Assembly (NCBI RefSeq): GCF_006965445.1
Contig: NZ_CP041356.1
Coordinates: 2,604,001 to 2,668,000 of the forward strand
DNA: 64,000 bases
Reading direction: 5' to 3'
Origin: Lactococcus protaetiae
GTDB taxonomy: Bacteria; Bacillota; Bacilli; Lactobacillales; Streptococcaceae
The notes under the pieces are model-generated. The model was given only the letters and a program-made list of their open reading frames with translations. It was not told where the DNA came from and ran no database searches. Within the stretch, counting starts at the first letter, position 1. Each line of letters opens with the position of its first letter. Of this stretch, positions 54,551 to 63,940 are shown piece by piece. The position numbers and the translations under genes were made by a program.

Positions 54551-55985
54551 CTAACATTCTTCTCCATTTCTCTGCAATAACATGGTCTTGGAATTGTTCA
54601 ACTGAAGTAATCGTACTTTTCTTTAATTTAGGATAGTATCTCTTTAGAATTTCTTGAAGGCCGAAAGCAAGTTGATGAGCACTAAATTCTTCATCTTGAC
54701 GAGAAAAATCTCTCAAATATCCATTTTCTCCATTTTTTATTAACTCCATCGCACCAAAACGTGCTTTGAAGGTCACTATGGGAAGTCCTGCATCTAAAGC
54801 TTCAATATATGTCAATCCAAATCCTTCTGAATATGAAGCAGAAATGAATACATCATATTTTTTATAAACTTCTTCTAAATTGTTTGAATGCCCTTTAAGG
54901 CAAATATAATCACTAGCTTGAAGTTCGGTAATCATTTGCTGTAATTTACCTTCTTCTACCCCTTGACCATAAATATCAAAAATGATATCTGGATAATCTT
55001 CATGTAACGAAACAAAAGCTTTAATCGCAATATCAATATGTTTTTCACTCGCTAATCTTGATGCAGTCATAAATCTAGTTGGTTTCTTCTTGAATTTTGA
55101 AAAATCAATAACTGAATATTCCTTATCTCGAATCCCTCCTACTGGAATCGTAACGAACTTTTCATCTTTATTTGGAAAATCTACTAAAAAATCTTCTCTT
55201 TGCAACTCTGTAGAAACAACAACTCTATCAGCCGCATCAATATGAGTCAAAAGGTACTCATAATAGTTATTCCACATCGGTGCTGATAGGACTGCCCTAT
55301 CTCCTAAGTGATCTGCATGTATTACCTCAATGAGATTGCAATCTAAATATTTATGGTGGAATAAAGCAACTTCAGGCTCTTCACCTCTATCCAAAATGAA
55401 TGTGTTCTTTTCACTAAAAAGCTCATCTAAACCTTCAAAGAAATAACGTTGAAATAAGACCTCGTTTTTAAAAAATAGATTTTCTCCTTCAAAATCATAA
55501 ACATGAATATTCTCAAGTATTCTCCCTCTTCTTGGATGACGATATTCATTGAACATTATCTTTCGTTTACCTGTTTCAAAATCAAAAATTTCAATTTTAT
55601 ATCTAGAAACTAGAAGGAGGTTAGTATCTTTGGGATTAGGAGATTTCTCAATATGCTCTCTTATGAGCATACCTGTTGATGTTAATGTCTGTACAATACG
55701 GTGTGTTTCTGAATTATCCTTAAAAATTTTATCTAAACGTTCATTTTTTCTGACCACTCCCGTTTCAACAATTTTTTTCCCAAAGGTAAAAAACTCCCAA
55801 ATATCAATAACTTGATTTTGTTTTAACTCCCAATGCTCCATAGCTTCTGATAGCTCTTTCACAAGTCCCGTAAAGATATATTTATAGGGCAGATTGACAC
55901 GATCAAATAACTTAGCTCTATAAAACTGAGCATGTTCAACACCAGAATTCCCTATTCCCATTGCTTTATTAATGAAAAAATTCAT
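54540..55985 (-). CDS. gtfA: GtfA, catalytic subunit of the SRR O-GlcNAc transferase
   Basis: GT4-type retaining transferase that places GlcNAc on Ser/Thr of the SRR adhesin in the cytoplasm. The 481 residues show the N-terminal GIGNSGVEHAQFYRAKLFDR, the beta-meander insertion (about 60-200; RYKIEIFDFETGKRKIMFNE), and the second Rossmann half with FMTASRLASEKHIDIAIKAF, DIYGQGVEEGKL and the nucleotide-sugar motif SYSEGFGLTYIEALDAGLPI (E-x7-E). Its start follows asp3 by about 50 bases. Slightly shorter than streptococcal GtfA (about 500). Confidence 0.95.
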   Translation of the reverse strand: MNFFINKAMGIGNSGVEHAQFYRAKLFDRVNLPYKYIFTGLVKELSEAMEHWELKQNQVIDIWEFFTFGKKIVETGVVRKNERLDKIFKDNSETHRIVQTLTSTGMLIREHIEKSPNPKDTNLLLVSRYKIEIFDFETGKRKIMFNEYRHPRRGRILENIHVYDFEGENLFFKNEVLFQRYFFEGLDELFSEKNTFILDRGEEPEVALFHHKYLDCNLIEVIHADHLGDRAVLSAPMWNNYYEYLLTHIDAADRVVVSTELQREDFLVDFPNKDEKFVTIPVGGIRDKEYSVIDFSKFKKKPTRFMTASRLASEKHIDIAIKAFVSLHEDYPDIIFDIYGQGVEEGKLQQMITELQASDYICLKGHSNNLEEVYKKYDVFISASYSEGFGLTYIEALDAGLPIVTFKARFGAMELIKNGENGYLRDFSRQDEEFSAHQLAFGLQEILKRYYPKLKKSTITSVEQFQDHVIAEKWRRMLDGL

Positions 55986-56033
55986 TTCTTCTCCCTCTCT
56001 GATAACCTATGACTATAAAATTGATGCTCTATC

Positions 56034-56909
56034 TTAATTTGATACGTCCGATATTCTTTGCTGCATTTGTTGAGCTATATATACATATTTCCGAATTTCT
56101 CTGTCATTTTGTCCCGACTCCTGACTTTGAATGTTCGATAAAATATTGTGACTCGGAAATAAAGAAGATAGAATATTTGGTAAAAGCTGATAGGGTCTTG
56201 AAAGAAACTCAAAATTTTGACCCTGTGATATGAAAACTTCCTTTGTACCGTTTTTCATGTACTTTAATACATTCATTAAGAACTTTAAAAAGTCATCTTC
56301 TCCTCTATTCACAAAAAGGCATAGTCTATTTTCCTTATCATTTGATAATGGAATAACCGAAGTTTCTCTTAGCAAATAATTAATCACTATCTCTAACTTT
56401 TCATTACTCTCGTCTATTTTATGACTAGCTAATTCTAAAATACCTATCTTTTTATTTATCAATAGCTCATATTTTTCTTTAAAAGAACTATTCATTATGA
56501 GCAGGAAGTAGAAGACTATGACATCATGTCTTTGATTAATTAGACTGATTTTATAACTAGCTGCTTCCTCAGGATATTTGAAAACTAATTTCAAATTTTC
56601 AAAATATTCCATACCAATTTTATTGTTGAACTTATCATAAAATTCTATAGTCGCTTGAAGATGATTTTGCTCAGCTTCTTCAAGATACAATCCTATTTCA
56701 TAGTATTGATTTGCTGCTAGTAGGGGGAGTAAAGGAGAGATACGATTTTTTGAGTAATTTCCTATAGAATTCCATGTTTTTATCTTTGCTCCTACGGGCA
56801 TCATAGGTGATGCAAATTTGGTTTCCTTCTTATCTATCACGACTTCCGCACCATAAGAATAACTATCAATATATCTATTTCCCCATTTTATTATTGAAAT
56901 CCCCTCCAA
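56034..56909 (-). CDS. asp3: accessory Sec system protein Asp3
   Basis: Part of the Asp1-Asp2-Asp3 complex that brings the glycosylated SRR protein to SecA2. The N-terminus ISIIKWGNRYIDSYSYGAEV is the family hallmark, followed by a beta-sandwich carbohydrate-binding-like region (YYEIGLYLEEAEQNHLQATI). The 291 residues have a variable C-terminal tail. It appears to start with TTG (56909), with AAGGAG eight bases upstream; the nearest in-frame ATG would cut the conserved start. Confidence 0.9.
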   Translation of the reverse strand: MEGISIIKWGNRYIDSYSYGAEVVIDKKETKFASPMMPVGAKIKTWNSIGNYSKNRISPLLPLLAANQYYEIGLYLEEAEQNHLQATIEFYDKFNNKIGMEYFENLKLVFKYPEEAASYKISLINQRHDVIVFYFLLIMNSSFKEKYELLINKKIGILELASHKIDESNEKLEIVINYLLRETSVIPLSNDKENRLCLFVNRGEDDFLKFLMNVLKYMKNGTKEVFISQGQNFEFLSRPYQLLPNILSSLFPSHNILSNIQSQESGQNDREIRKYVYIAQQMQQRISDVSN

Positions 56910-56948
56910 TGTTTTGTCTCCTTATAACGTTTTATTGATTTGTAAAAA

Positions 56949-58544
56949 CTAGAGTCTATAATCTAACTTTCGTCCGAAGTCATGATATAGTATGTTTCTA
57001 TATTGCTTTATGAACCAAGTATTAACTCCCAAAGTATTATCATTATGCCTACCAATAAGTCCTTTATGTAGTATCACTGCCTCTGGAGAATTTTTTCTGA
57101 GGTTATCAGCAATCATTTGAAAAGCAATATTATCGTAGTCATCATCTTTCATATAGGCAATAGCGAAAATAGTGTTCTTAAAAACTCCTGTTTTAAATTT
57201 GTTCCAAAATTTCTCATTCAAATTTTCTGCTATATCGTTATTTGCTTTGTCTCCAAAGTGCATAACCATATCAAGAGATGTCCCCCACATTTCAGGTCTT
57301 TTAATCCTTTCATTCATGGCTATGCTCCCAATATTAGCAAGAGGTTTCCCTATGATAACCGCGGCTGGTTCTAAATCTGCAGCATAATATAACGAACCAA
57401 AAGTTCCCATTGACAGCCCTGATAAAATTAACTCTTCATTTGTAAAACCTAGCCACTTTAGTTTTTCCTTTATAACCTTGACCACTTCGTGTTCCAGCAC
57501 ATCACTTCCAACATAGAAATTTCCTCCTTCAAGTCGTGGATCCCCAATTAAAATAAACGGACAGCCCATACGCCCCATCATTCCTCTACCCTCGAACCCT
57601 TCTGCCGAACGATAACCTGAGAAATAAACAGCTAAGGGAGGCTTTAGGTCTCCAGGATGGAAATAGTAAAAAAGTTCCTCATTACGCACTTTCAAGTCAA
57701 TAATTCTTTTCCCATTGGATAACATCATGCTATTATTTGACAAATGATTTCTAAAATGAATCTGTCCAATTTCAATCTTTCCCACTCCACCTTTAGCATA
57801 AAGTGAAACTCCTATGAACCTTACATAATCTGACTCATTACTAATAATCTTAATTTGTTTTCTGAATTCTTCAGGACTTCCTTTAAAAATATTTGTGATT
57901 TCATTGGTAGATTGATCTATCAGAAATATTTTAAATTCCAGTTCAAGCGCTCCTGAAGTAATAGCTATTTCAGGAGTAAATGTGACTCTGCTATTTGCTT
58001 CAATACCATGAGGGTGAATTTTCCATGAAATGATTTGTTTCATCTCTTGCCCAAAGTCACCTGATAGTTCTAAATAACAATTTCCTTTTTTTCTGTATGT
58101 TCCTTTAAAACTTTCTCTAACTTCGAGATAATCCATACTTAATTTATATCCATATTGCTTTTGAGAAGAATCTAGTGCTATATCAACTATATTTTGTAAT
58201 TTATCTTCATTTTCTAAATCAATCGGAATACTAAATTTTCTATCTAGAATTTTTCTCTGTGACTCTTTAATTGAAGCTTTACTATCAAAGAGTACCTGAT
58301 ATGCCGGAAGTTGTTCTAATAACGATGGGAAATTTTGAAGAAGTATCGCATCATTGCCCAAAACAAAAATAGTTCGGCTTTTTTTGGGATTGAATTTATT
58401 TTCCTGAAATATTTCCATTTGCTCATTATCAGAAATAAAATTATAGTTACCAGGTAACATCACATGATTGAATTTTTCTATTACTTCACTTGGAAAGTTT
58501 AATTTTTTTCCGCCTATCTGAATAATCTCAATTTTTTTCCTCAT
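56949..58544 (-). CDS. asp2: accessory Sec system protein Asp2 (SRR-glycan acetyltransferase)
   Basis: Dual role known in streptococci: O-acetylation of GlcNAc on the SRR protein and transport. The 531 residues have an alpha/beta-hydrolase-like domain with the nucleophile Ser in LILSGLSMGTFGSLYYAADL (about residue 375), an oxyanion/anchor piece LAVYFSGYRSAEGFEGRGMM, and a late His (GLIGRHNDNT, about 508) that would complete the triad. Overlaps asp1 by 17 bases, so coupled. Confidence 0.93.
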   Translation of the reverse strand: MRKKIEIIQIGGKKLNFPSEVIEKFNHVMLPGNYNFISDNEQMEIFQENKFNPKKSRTIFVLGNDAILLQNFPSLLEQLPAYQVLFDSKASIKESQRKILDRKFSIPIDLENEDKLQNIVDIALDSSQKQYGYKLSMDYLEVRESFKGTYRKKGNCYLELSGDFGQEMKQIISWKIHPHGIEANSRVTFTPEIAITSGALELEFKIFLIDQSTNEITNIFKGSPEEFRKQIKIISNESDYVRFIGVSLYAKGGVGKIEIGQIHFRNHLSNNSMMLSNGKRIIDLKVRNEELFYYFHPGDLKPPLAVYFSGYRSAEGFEGRGMMGRMGCPFILIGDPRLEGGNFYVGSDVLEHEVVKVIKEKLKWLGFTNEELILSGLSMGTFGSLYYAADLEPAAVIIGKPLANIGSIAMNERIKRPEMWGTSLDMVMHFGDKANNDIAENLNEKFWNKFKTGVFKNTIFAIAYMKDDDYDNIAFQMIADNLRKNSPEAVILHKGLIGRHNDNTLGVNTWFIKQYRNILYHDFGRKLDYRL

Positions 58545-60096
58545 ATTTTTTTGTAATAATCTCCCGCCATTTTCTTATTATGTTATCAGACTCATGTTGC
58601 TCAATAATATTCACATTATGTACCAATGCCTTATTCCAGTTTCTCAGGTTATAAATGAAATAATCTATGAAATCTTCTAATTCTTTTTCATCATTAGAGT
58701 CCTTCAACGTAAACCCATTTTTTCCATCTGTAATAAAATCACTTGTATGCTTTGATATAATTGGTATTCCAGCACTTATCGCTTTAGAATGACGTAACAT
58801 ATTGTATTTATCTTCTAAATCCAAATAAATTCTTGCACTGTTTAAAGCATCTTCAATCATTGCAGAGTCTGGTTGGTAAATATAATCTATTCTGAGGTTC
58901 GCATTAACTGCCCCAACATATTTTGACCAGTCTGATGAATCTTGAAGTTCTCTAACTGCTTCTACATCTTGGGTAAATAGTTGCTTCTCTCTTTTTGCAG
59001 TAATATACTTTTCTACTTTGAGATACTCTGTTGAATCAATACTAACTTCAAAATAACTTTCAATGATTAACTTCTGTGTGAATTTCGCTCTCTCCATGCT
59101 CTTAAAGTCATCTATTTCGAAAATTAAAGAGAGCTGTTCATCCTTAATAACTTTCTGAATCATCGAAGCGACAATCTTATCTTCTTGTGGATGAATTGAT
59201 GATATTTTGCAATAGATTTGCATCTGTGCGGTTGAATCACTTACACCTAAATTGAGCTGTGGTAGAAAGATAGGGATGTAATTCTGCACTTTATTTTTTG
59301 ACATCCTAGTTCGAGTATCAACAATCAATTCTGCCTCTTCTCTATCTTCCTCTAATCTATCTGTAATAATGCGTATCATTTTTCCCTTATACGCTAAACC
59401 TTGTGTTTGTTGTATGATTTTCTTTTCTGTTGTTGTTACTATTGATATATCATGGTCAGACTGTTTATGAGTGCTTTCTTCCATGACATAATGTAAAACC
59501 TCTCTCATAGCTTCGTCTAATGACGTGTATTTATCTTTTAGAAAATTGTTTCCCTTTTTCTCGATAATGAGATCTTTTCCAATTTGACTTACTGAATTTT
59601 CCCCTAATTCGTTAAAATATTTTATTTTATACACTTCGTATTTTTTATTTAAGTAATGTTTTTCTGAAACAAACCCTCTGTCATCATAAACCTCATCAAT
59701 GAAACTTCCATCAGATTGTAAGTATCTAATCTTAGACATAAATCCATAATCGTTATAAGACACCTTACCAAAAACTTTCTCTTTTCGAACCAGTAACGTT
59801 GCTGATGGAGTATAAATTTTATCTATATCTGGAGGTAACGCTAAATCTTCTAAACTCAGAGGGTGTCCCATGTCCGTTTTGATATTTTGTAAGACGTCAA
59901 ATACTCTTACAATATTGTTATAAGTATGACCACTCCCATTCAGCTTATAACGTAAAAAGGGAATTGGGTTTGTCAGTAATACTTTATTTTGGTAACCTTC
60001 TTTAGAAAAAAATTTTGATAATGTGAAAACTCTATCTTCTTCTAATTCAGTATTTTCATTCCAATCTGGTATCAAATATATTAAACTTTTATCCAA
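58528..60096 (-). CDS. asp1: accessory Sec system protein Asp1
   Basis: A 522-residue cytoplasmic protein with a GT-B fold that lacks transferase activity in characterised cases and binds the SRR cargo with Asp3. The start MDKSLIYLIPDWNENTELEE and the C-terminal RHSKAISAGIPIISKHTSDF with DGKNGFTLKDSNDEKELEDF resemble Asp1 of streptococci. It sits 12 bases after secY2 and overlaps asp2. Confidence 0.92.
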   Translation of the reverse strand: MDKSLIYLIPDWNENTELEEDRVFTLSKFFSKEGYQNKVLLTNPIPFLRYKLNGSGHTYNNIVRVFDVLQNIKTDMGHPLSLEDLALPPDIDKIYTPSATLLVRKEKVFGKVSYNDYGFMSKIRYLQSDGSFIDEVYDDRGFVSEKHYLNKKYEVYKIKYFNELGENSVSQIGKDLIIEKKGNNFLKDKYTSLDEAMREVLHYVMEESTHKQSDHDISIVTTTEKKIIQQTQGLAYKGKMIRIITDRLEEDREEAELIVDTRTRMSKNKVQNYIPIFLPQLNLGVSDSTAQMQIYCKISSIHPQEDKIVASMIQKVIKDEQLSLIFEIDDFKSMERAKFTQKLIIESYFEVSIDSTEYLKVEKYITAKREKQLFTQDVEAVRELQDSSDWSKYVGAVNANLRIDYIYQPDSAMIEDALNSARIYLDLEDKYNMLRHSKAISAGIPIISKHTSDFITDGKNGFTLKDSNDEKELEDFIDYFIYNLRNWNKALVHNVNIIEQHESDNIIRKWREIITKKYEEKN

Positions 60097-60108
60097 ACTA
60101 TCCTCGAT

Positions 60109-61320
60109 TCAAAATAATTTATAATGCCCTTTAGCAAGCATAAATCGAATATCTTCATGAAGACTGTCTACTATGATGATTACCATGAAAATACTTCCGA
60201 AATAAAATGCCAGATTTGACACATCTGAAATTTTTAATCCTATTATCAGTGGCGCAAGCGAGACAATAAGCATATAGATATTTCCCATGACTATCATGAT
60301 ATTCAATCGTCGTCTGAGATATTTTTCTGTCTCCTCTCCTGGCATTACTCCAAGGATATAGTCTCCCGAATCTCTCAAAGATTTAGCAATATCATGAACT
60401 CGGATATTAACATGGCTAAAACCGTAACCTAGAATGGTTAATATCACACCATACGTAATAATTCCCAAAAGAGAAGTGTATGAGAACATTTGAGTTATAA
60501 TATACAAAAAAGTGCTACCTTTCAGAGATGGAATCATGGTTAATAACTGTGGAATGGAGAACAAAGTGACCCCAAACATAAAGGGTAATGCACCCGCGGC
60601 TAATACTTTTATAGGGATATACGAATTTTCAAATGTAACATCCATTCCTGTCTGCTGAATTTTAATTCTATATTCTCCTCGATATAAAAATACTGAGATG
60701 TAAAGAAACGCGATGGTAACGAGTGCTAATATTCCCAAACCAAGTGGAGTAGTGAATAAACCACCCGCTGTTTGCCCTGAAAATAACATCGCAGGAATAT
60801 TTGCCAAAAGTCCAGGTAAAATAATTACCATCTGTTTTCCGATTCCTTTTTTCATATTCATATCTGCAATATAAGAAACTATCATTCCGCCTGTTACTAG
60901 GATTGTCATTAAAGCTAAATGAATTTCATTTTTGGATAGTATTGCAACATCACTATAAACGATGCTCTCTTTAAAATGAGCTATTATTGTGAAAGATTGC
61001 AATATACAAAACATAAAAGTCAATATACGCTGTATAAATCCAGCTTGTTTCGCTGATAGGTTCTTGATTGCATCAATGTCAAGCATCGTGAGAGTACTCC
61101 AAAGAATCAAAGCAATCATATATGGACCCAGTCCAAGAGAAAAGAGTGTTAATTTTGTTGCATTACCAGCAGTCATATTTGCGAAAATTCTCATAATACC
61201 TGCTGATTCTATATTAGTTGACATTGTTAAGGGAAGCTGGAGTTTACCTCCAAGCTGAACAACTATAATAAATAAAAATGTCCATAAACATCTTTTTATA
61301 GCCCCGTAATATTCTTTCAT
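60109..61320 (-). CDS. secY2: accessory Sec translocase channel SecY2
   Basis: Membrane pore for export of the SRR adhesin. The 403 residues show about ten transmembrane helices. The start is MKEYYGAIKRCLWTFLFIIV with QLGGKLQLPL, where SecY has the plug region. Conserved segments are LFSLGLGPYMIALILWS, GMIVSYIADMNMKKGIGKQM (as in SecY GIGNG) and SGDYILGVMPGEETEKYLRR, the cytoplasmic loop that meets SecA. It is shorter than housekeeping SecY (about 430), as is typical of SecY2. Confidence 0.95.
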   Translation of the reverse strand: MKEYYGAIKRCLWTFLFIIVVQLGGKLQLPLTMSTNIESAGIMRIFANMTAGNATKLTLFSLGLGPYMIALILWSTLTMLDIDAIKNLSAKQAGFIQRILTFMFCILQSFTIIAHFKESIVYSDVAILSKNEIHLALMTILVTGGMIVSYIADMNMKKGIGKQMVIILPGLLANIPAMLFSGQTAGGLFTTPLGLGILALVTIAFLYISVFLYRGEYRIKIQQTGMDVTFENSYIPIKVLAAGALPFMFGVTLFSIPQLLTMIPSLKGSTFLYIITQMFSYTSLLGIITYGVILTILGYGFSHVNIRVHDIAKSLRDSGDYILGVMPGEETEKYLRRRLNIMIVMGNIYMLIVSLAPLIIGLKISDVSNLAFYFGSIFMVIIIVDSLHEDIRFMLAKGHYKLF

Positions 61321-61397
61321 CCTATATCGTTCCTACATTATCGTTATCTTTATTTTTTTAACCTACACTAATCGTGCTCACTGGGTTTCTTCCCAAA

Positions 61398-63776
61398 TCA
61401 TGGAAACTCAATATCTATAGAACCATCAGGATTTACAAATAATTCAGATAGTAGTAAGTTTCTAGTTATATCTAGCCAAAGTCTTTCTATTGTTTCTGTA
61501 AAATATCGATTGGCTTCTATTTGAAACTCATATAAAGGGTGGTGTTGAGCCCAATTTCGATTTTTTACTACTGATTTTAGCTGCACAAGACCATCTGCTA
61601 AATCTATCCATAATGAATCTAGCGATTTCAATATGATAACTTGTTTATAATAATTTAGCTGATATTCATTTGATAAGTTCTTTTCCACTATTTTTGTTCG
61701 CTTAGAAATATTTTCTATCAAAATGTTAGCAGTAGCTTTACGATTGATACTTATTAAGTTTTTTAGTTCCTCTCTATCGTAAGAGTAATTAATGTTATTA
61801 AATATAAAATCTGATACTTTTTGAGTTTCAAGATTTTTTTTGTCTGAAACAAAGGTGTTAATAACTTCTTCAAAGCTTTTCTCAATAATTTTTTCAAAAT
61901 ATTCTGCTTGCGCTTCCATTACTGTATTTCTCGCTGCATATACACGTTTCCTAAGAACACTTACAATATCATCATAATCTAATGTGTCTTTTCGCATTTT
62001 AATATCTTGATTTTTTTTATTTTTTTGAGATTTATAAACAAGTTTCTTATACTTTCTCTTCTTCAAGATTCCTTGTTTGGTTGCATCATGACTTGATAAG
62101 TTCTCTTGTTTTTTTCTAAATTTTTTAACCCAATCAGGAGCATTTTCTACAACTACTCTATCTTCTAAGGAAGCAAAGAAATAACTATCTCCTGGCTCTC
62201 CTTGTCTTCCTGCTCTTCCTCTAAGCTGATTATCAATACGTTCACTTGTCATATTTTCTGTTCCGATGACAATCAATCCGCCATGTCTTTCACTAAATTT
62301 ATCCAGTTTGATATCCGTACCACGTCCAGCCATTGCTGTTGCTACGGTCACAGCTCCTCTCTTTCCTGCCTCACTGATAATTTGTTTTTCCTTATAGGCA
62401 GTTGATGCATTTAGTATGCTATGAGGAATTCGACTGTTTAATAAGAGATTTGAATAAAGTTGAGATTTTGATACTGAACCAGTTGAAATTAAAACTGGTC
62501 GTTCGCTTTTTATTGAATCTTTGACTAATTCTAACGACTGCAATATTTTCTCTTTATGAGTAAGATAGATTATATCTTCATGATCTGTTCTAATAATTGG
62601 CTTATGGGTGGGAAGGCATATGACATCTATGCCGTATGTTTCTCGTAATTCTTCTGCATCTGTTTTTGCTGTTCCTGTCATTCCTGATAGGATTTTAAAC
62701 ATTTTGAATAAGTTTTGGTAAGTGATTGAACCCATTGATTTTGTTTCATTGGTAATTTCTACATCTTCCTTTGCTTCTATTGCCTGATGCATTCCACCCT
62801 GTAGTTTTGTCCCTTGAAGCTTTCGCCCATTCATCTCATCTAAAAGAAATATTTCCTGGTCATCAAGAACGTAATCTCTATTATTTTTAAAAACATAATT
62901 TGCCTTCAAAGAAAGTACTGCATGCCTGTAAAGGTCTTTATAATTCTCGCTTAAGATTTCTTTAACACCAAAATGTGTTTCCGCCTTTTTTATACCTTCC
63001 TCTAGGAACCATACACTCCTTTTGTCTTCACTTAAATCATAATCTTCACTAAAATTTAGACTTTTTACAAACTTATCAACCATTACATAGAGATTAGATT
63101 GTAACTTTGGAGCACCTGAAATAATTAAAGGAGTCTGTGCCATATCCAAAAGTATTGAGTCTAGTTCATCAATAATTACAAAGTTAAATCCTTGCATATA
63201 TTGTTTTTCTTTTTCTACTGCTAAATTATCAAGAAGATAGTCAAATCCTAAGGCACTATGAGTTGTATATACGATATCTGAAGAATAGATGATTTGCTTA
63301 TCCAACTCCTTATCGTATTCATTTTTCTTTACTCCTACTGCTACGGAAAGTCCTAGCCAGCGGTATACTCTTCCGACATCTTCAGCATCTCTCCATGCCA
63401 AATATTCGTTTGCAGTTACAACAAAATTTCCACTTCCTACAAGTGCTCTGAGGTATATTGGCATTGTTGCTGTTAAAGTTTTGCCTTCTCCTGTCTTCAT
63501 TTCTGCGACGTTTCCAAAGAAAAGGATTACAGCTCCTAAAATCTGGACATCGTAGGGTTCCAAACCCAAGACCCGTCTATCTGCCTCAATCACAACACCG
63601 TAGGCTTCGGGGAGTATTTTCTCTAGTTTTTCTCCTTGCTCAATTCGTTCTCTAAAGATTTTTGTCTGTTTCTTTAATTCTTGATTCGACATCTCTTTGT
63701 ATTTGAGAAGATTTTGTTTAATTTTTTTAGTTATTTTCTCGTATTTTCTATATTTATTGCTTTTTTTCATATCCAT
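61398..63776 (-). CDS. secA2: accessory Sec ATPase SecA2
   Basis: ATPase motor pushing the SRR adhesin through SecY2. The 792 residues have Walker A AEMKTGEGKTLTATMP (about residue 93), DELDSILLDMAQTPLIISG (Walker B; SecA1 has DEVDSILIDEARTPLIISG), VATAMAGRGTDIKLDKF and the helicase motif QLRGRAGRQGEPGDSYFF. The C-terminal zinc motif of SecA1 is absent, as in SecA2. It is the first gene of the run to the SRR adhesin (about 19.5 kb, same strand, gaps small or overlapping). In most known loci secA2 follows asp3, so the order is altered. The AAAGGTGAG site lies about 14 bases before the ATG, longer than ideal. Confidence 0.95.
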   Translation of the reverse strand: MDMKKSNKYRKYEKITKKIKQNLLKYKEMSNQELKKQTKIFRERIEQGEKLEKILPEAYGVVIEADRRVLGLEPYDVQILGAVILFFGNVAEMKTGEGKTLTATMPIYLRALVGSGNFVVTANEYLAWRDAEDVGRVYRWLGLSVAVGVKKNEYDKELDKQIIYSSDIVYTTHSALGFDYLLDNLAVEKEKQYMQGFNFVIIDELDSILLDMAQTPLIISGAPKLQSNLYVMVDKFVKSLNFSEDYDLSEDKRSVWFLEEGIKKAETHFGVKEILSENYKDLYRHAVLSLKANYVFKNNRDYVLDDQEIFLLDEMNGRKLQGTKLQGGMHQAIEAKEDVEITNETKSMGSITYQNLFKMFKILSGMTGTAKTDAEELRETYGIDVICLPTHKPIIRTDHEDIIYLTHKEKILQSLELVKDSIKSERPVLISTGSVSKSQLYSNLLLNSRIPHSILNASTAYKEKQIISEAGKRGAVTVATAMAGRGTDIKLDKFSERHGGLIVIGTENMTSERIDNQLRGRAGRQGEPGDSYFFASLEDRVVVENAPDWVKKFRKKQENLSSHDATKQGILKKRKYKKLVYKSQKNKKNQDIKMRKDTLDYDDIVSVLRKRVYAARNTVMEAQAEYFEKIIEKSFEEVINTFVSDKKNLETQKVSDFIFNNINYSYDREELKNLISINRKATANILIENISKRTKIVEKNLSNEYQLNYYKQVIILKSLDSLWIDLADGLVQLKSVVKNRNWAQHHPLYEFQIEANRYFTETIERLWLDITRNLLLSELFVNPDGSIDIEFP

Positions 63777-63912
63777 TTTTTGATATTTTGCTCACCTTTC
63801 ACTTTGTCGTATTTCAATGAATATTGCTTTTTAGATTGTTACAAATTTATTTTTCTAGCAATATTTTTTATGAGTCCACTCATATTTCATTTCTTTTTCT
63901 TCGTAAATCTTC

Positions 63913-63940
63913 TTTCCGAAAAACTTCTATTTTTCGGAAA
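63913..63940. promoter_or_regulatory. perfect inverted repeat upstream of secA2
   Basis: TTTCCGAAAAA, loop CTTCTA, TTTTTCGGAAA: an 11-pair perfect palindrome about 140 bases before the secA2 start. It could be an operator for the whole locus or a terminator of an upstream gene outside the window (T-rich loop, no clear T-tail). Confidence 0.55.
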
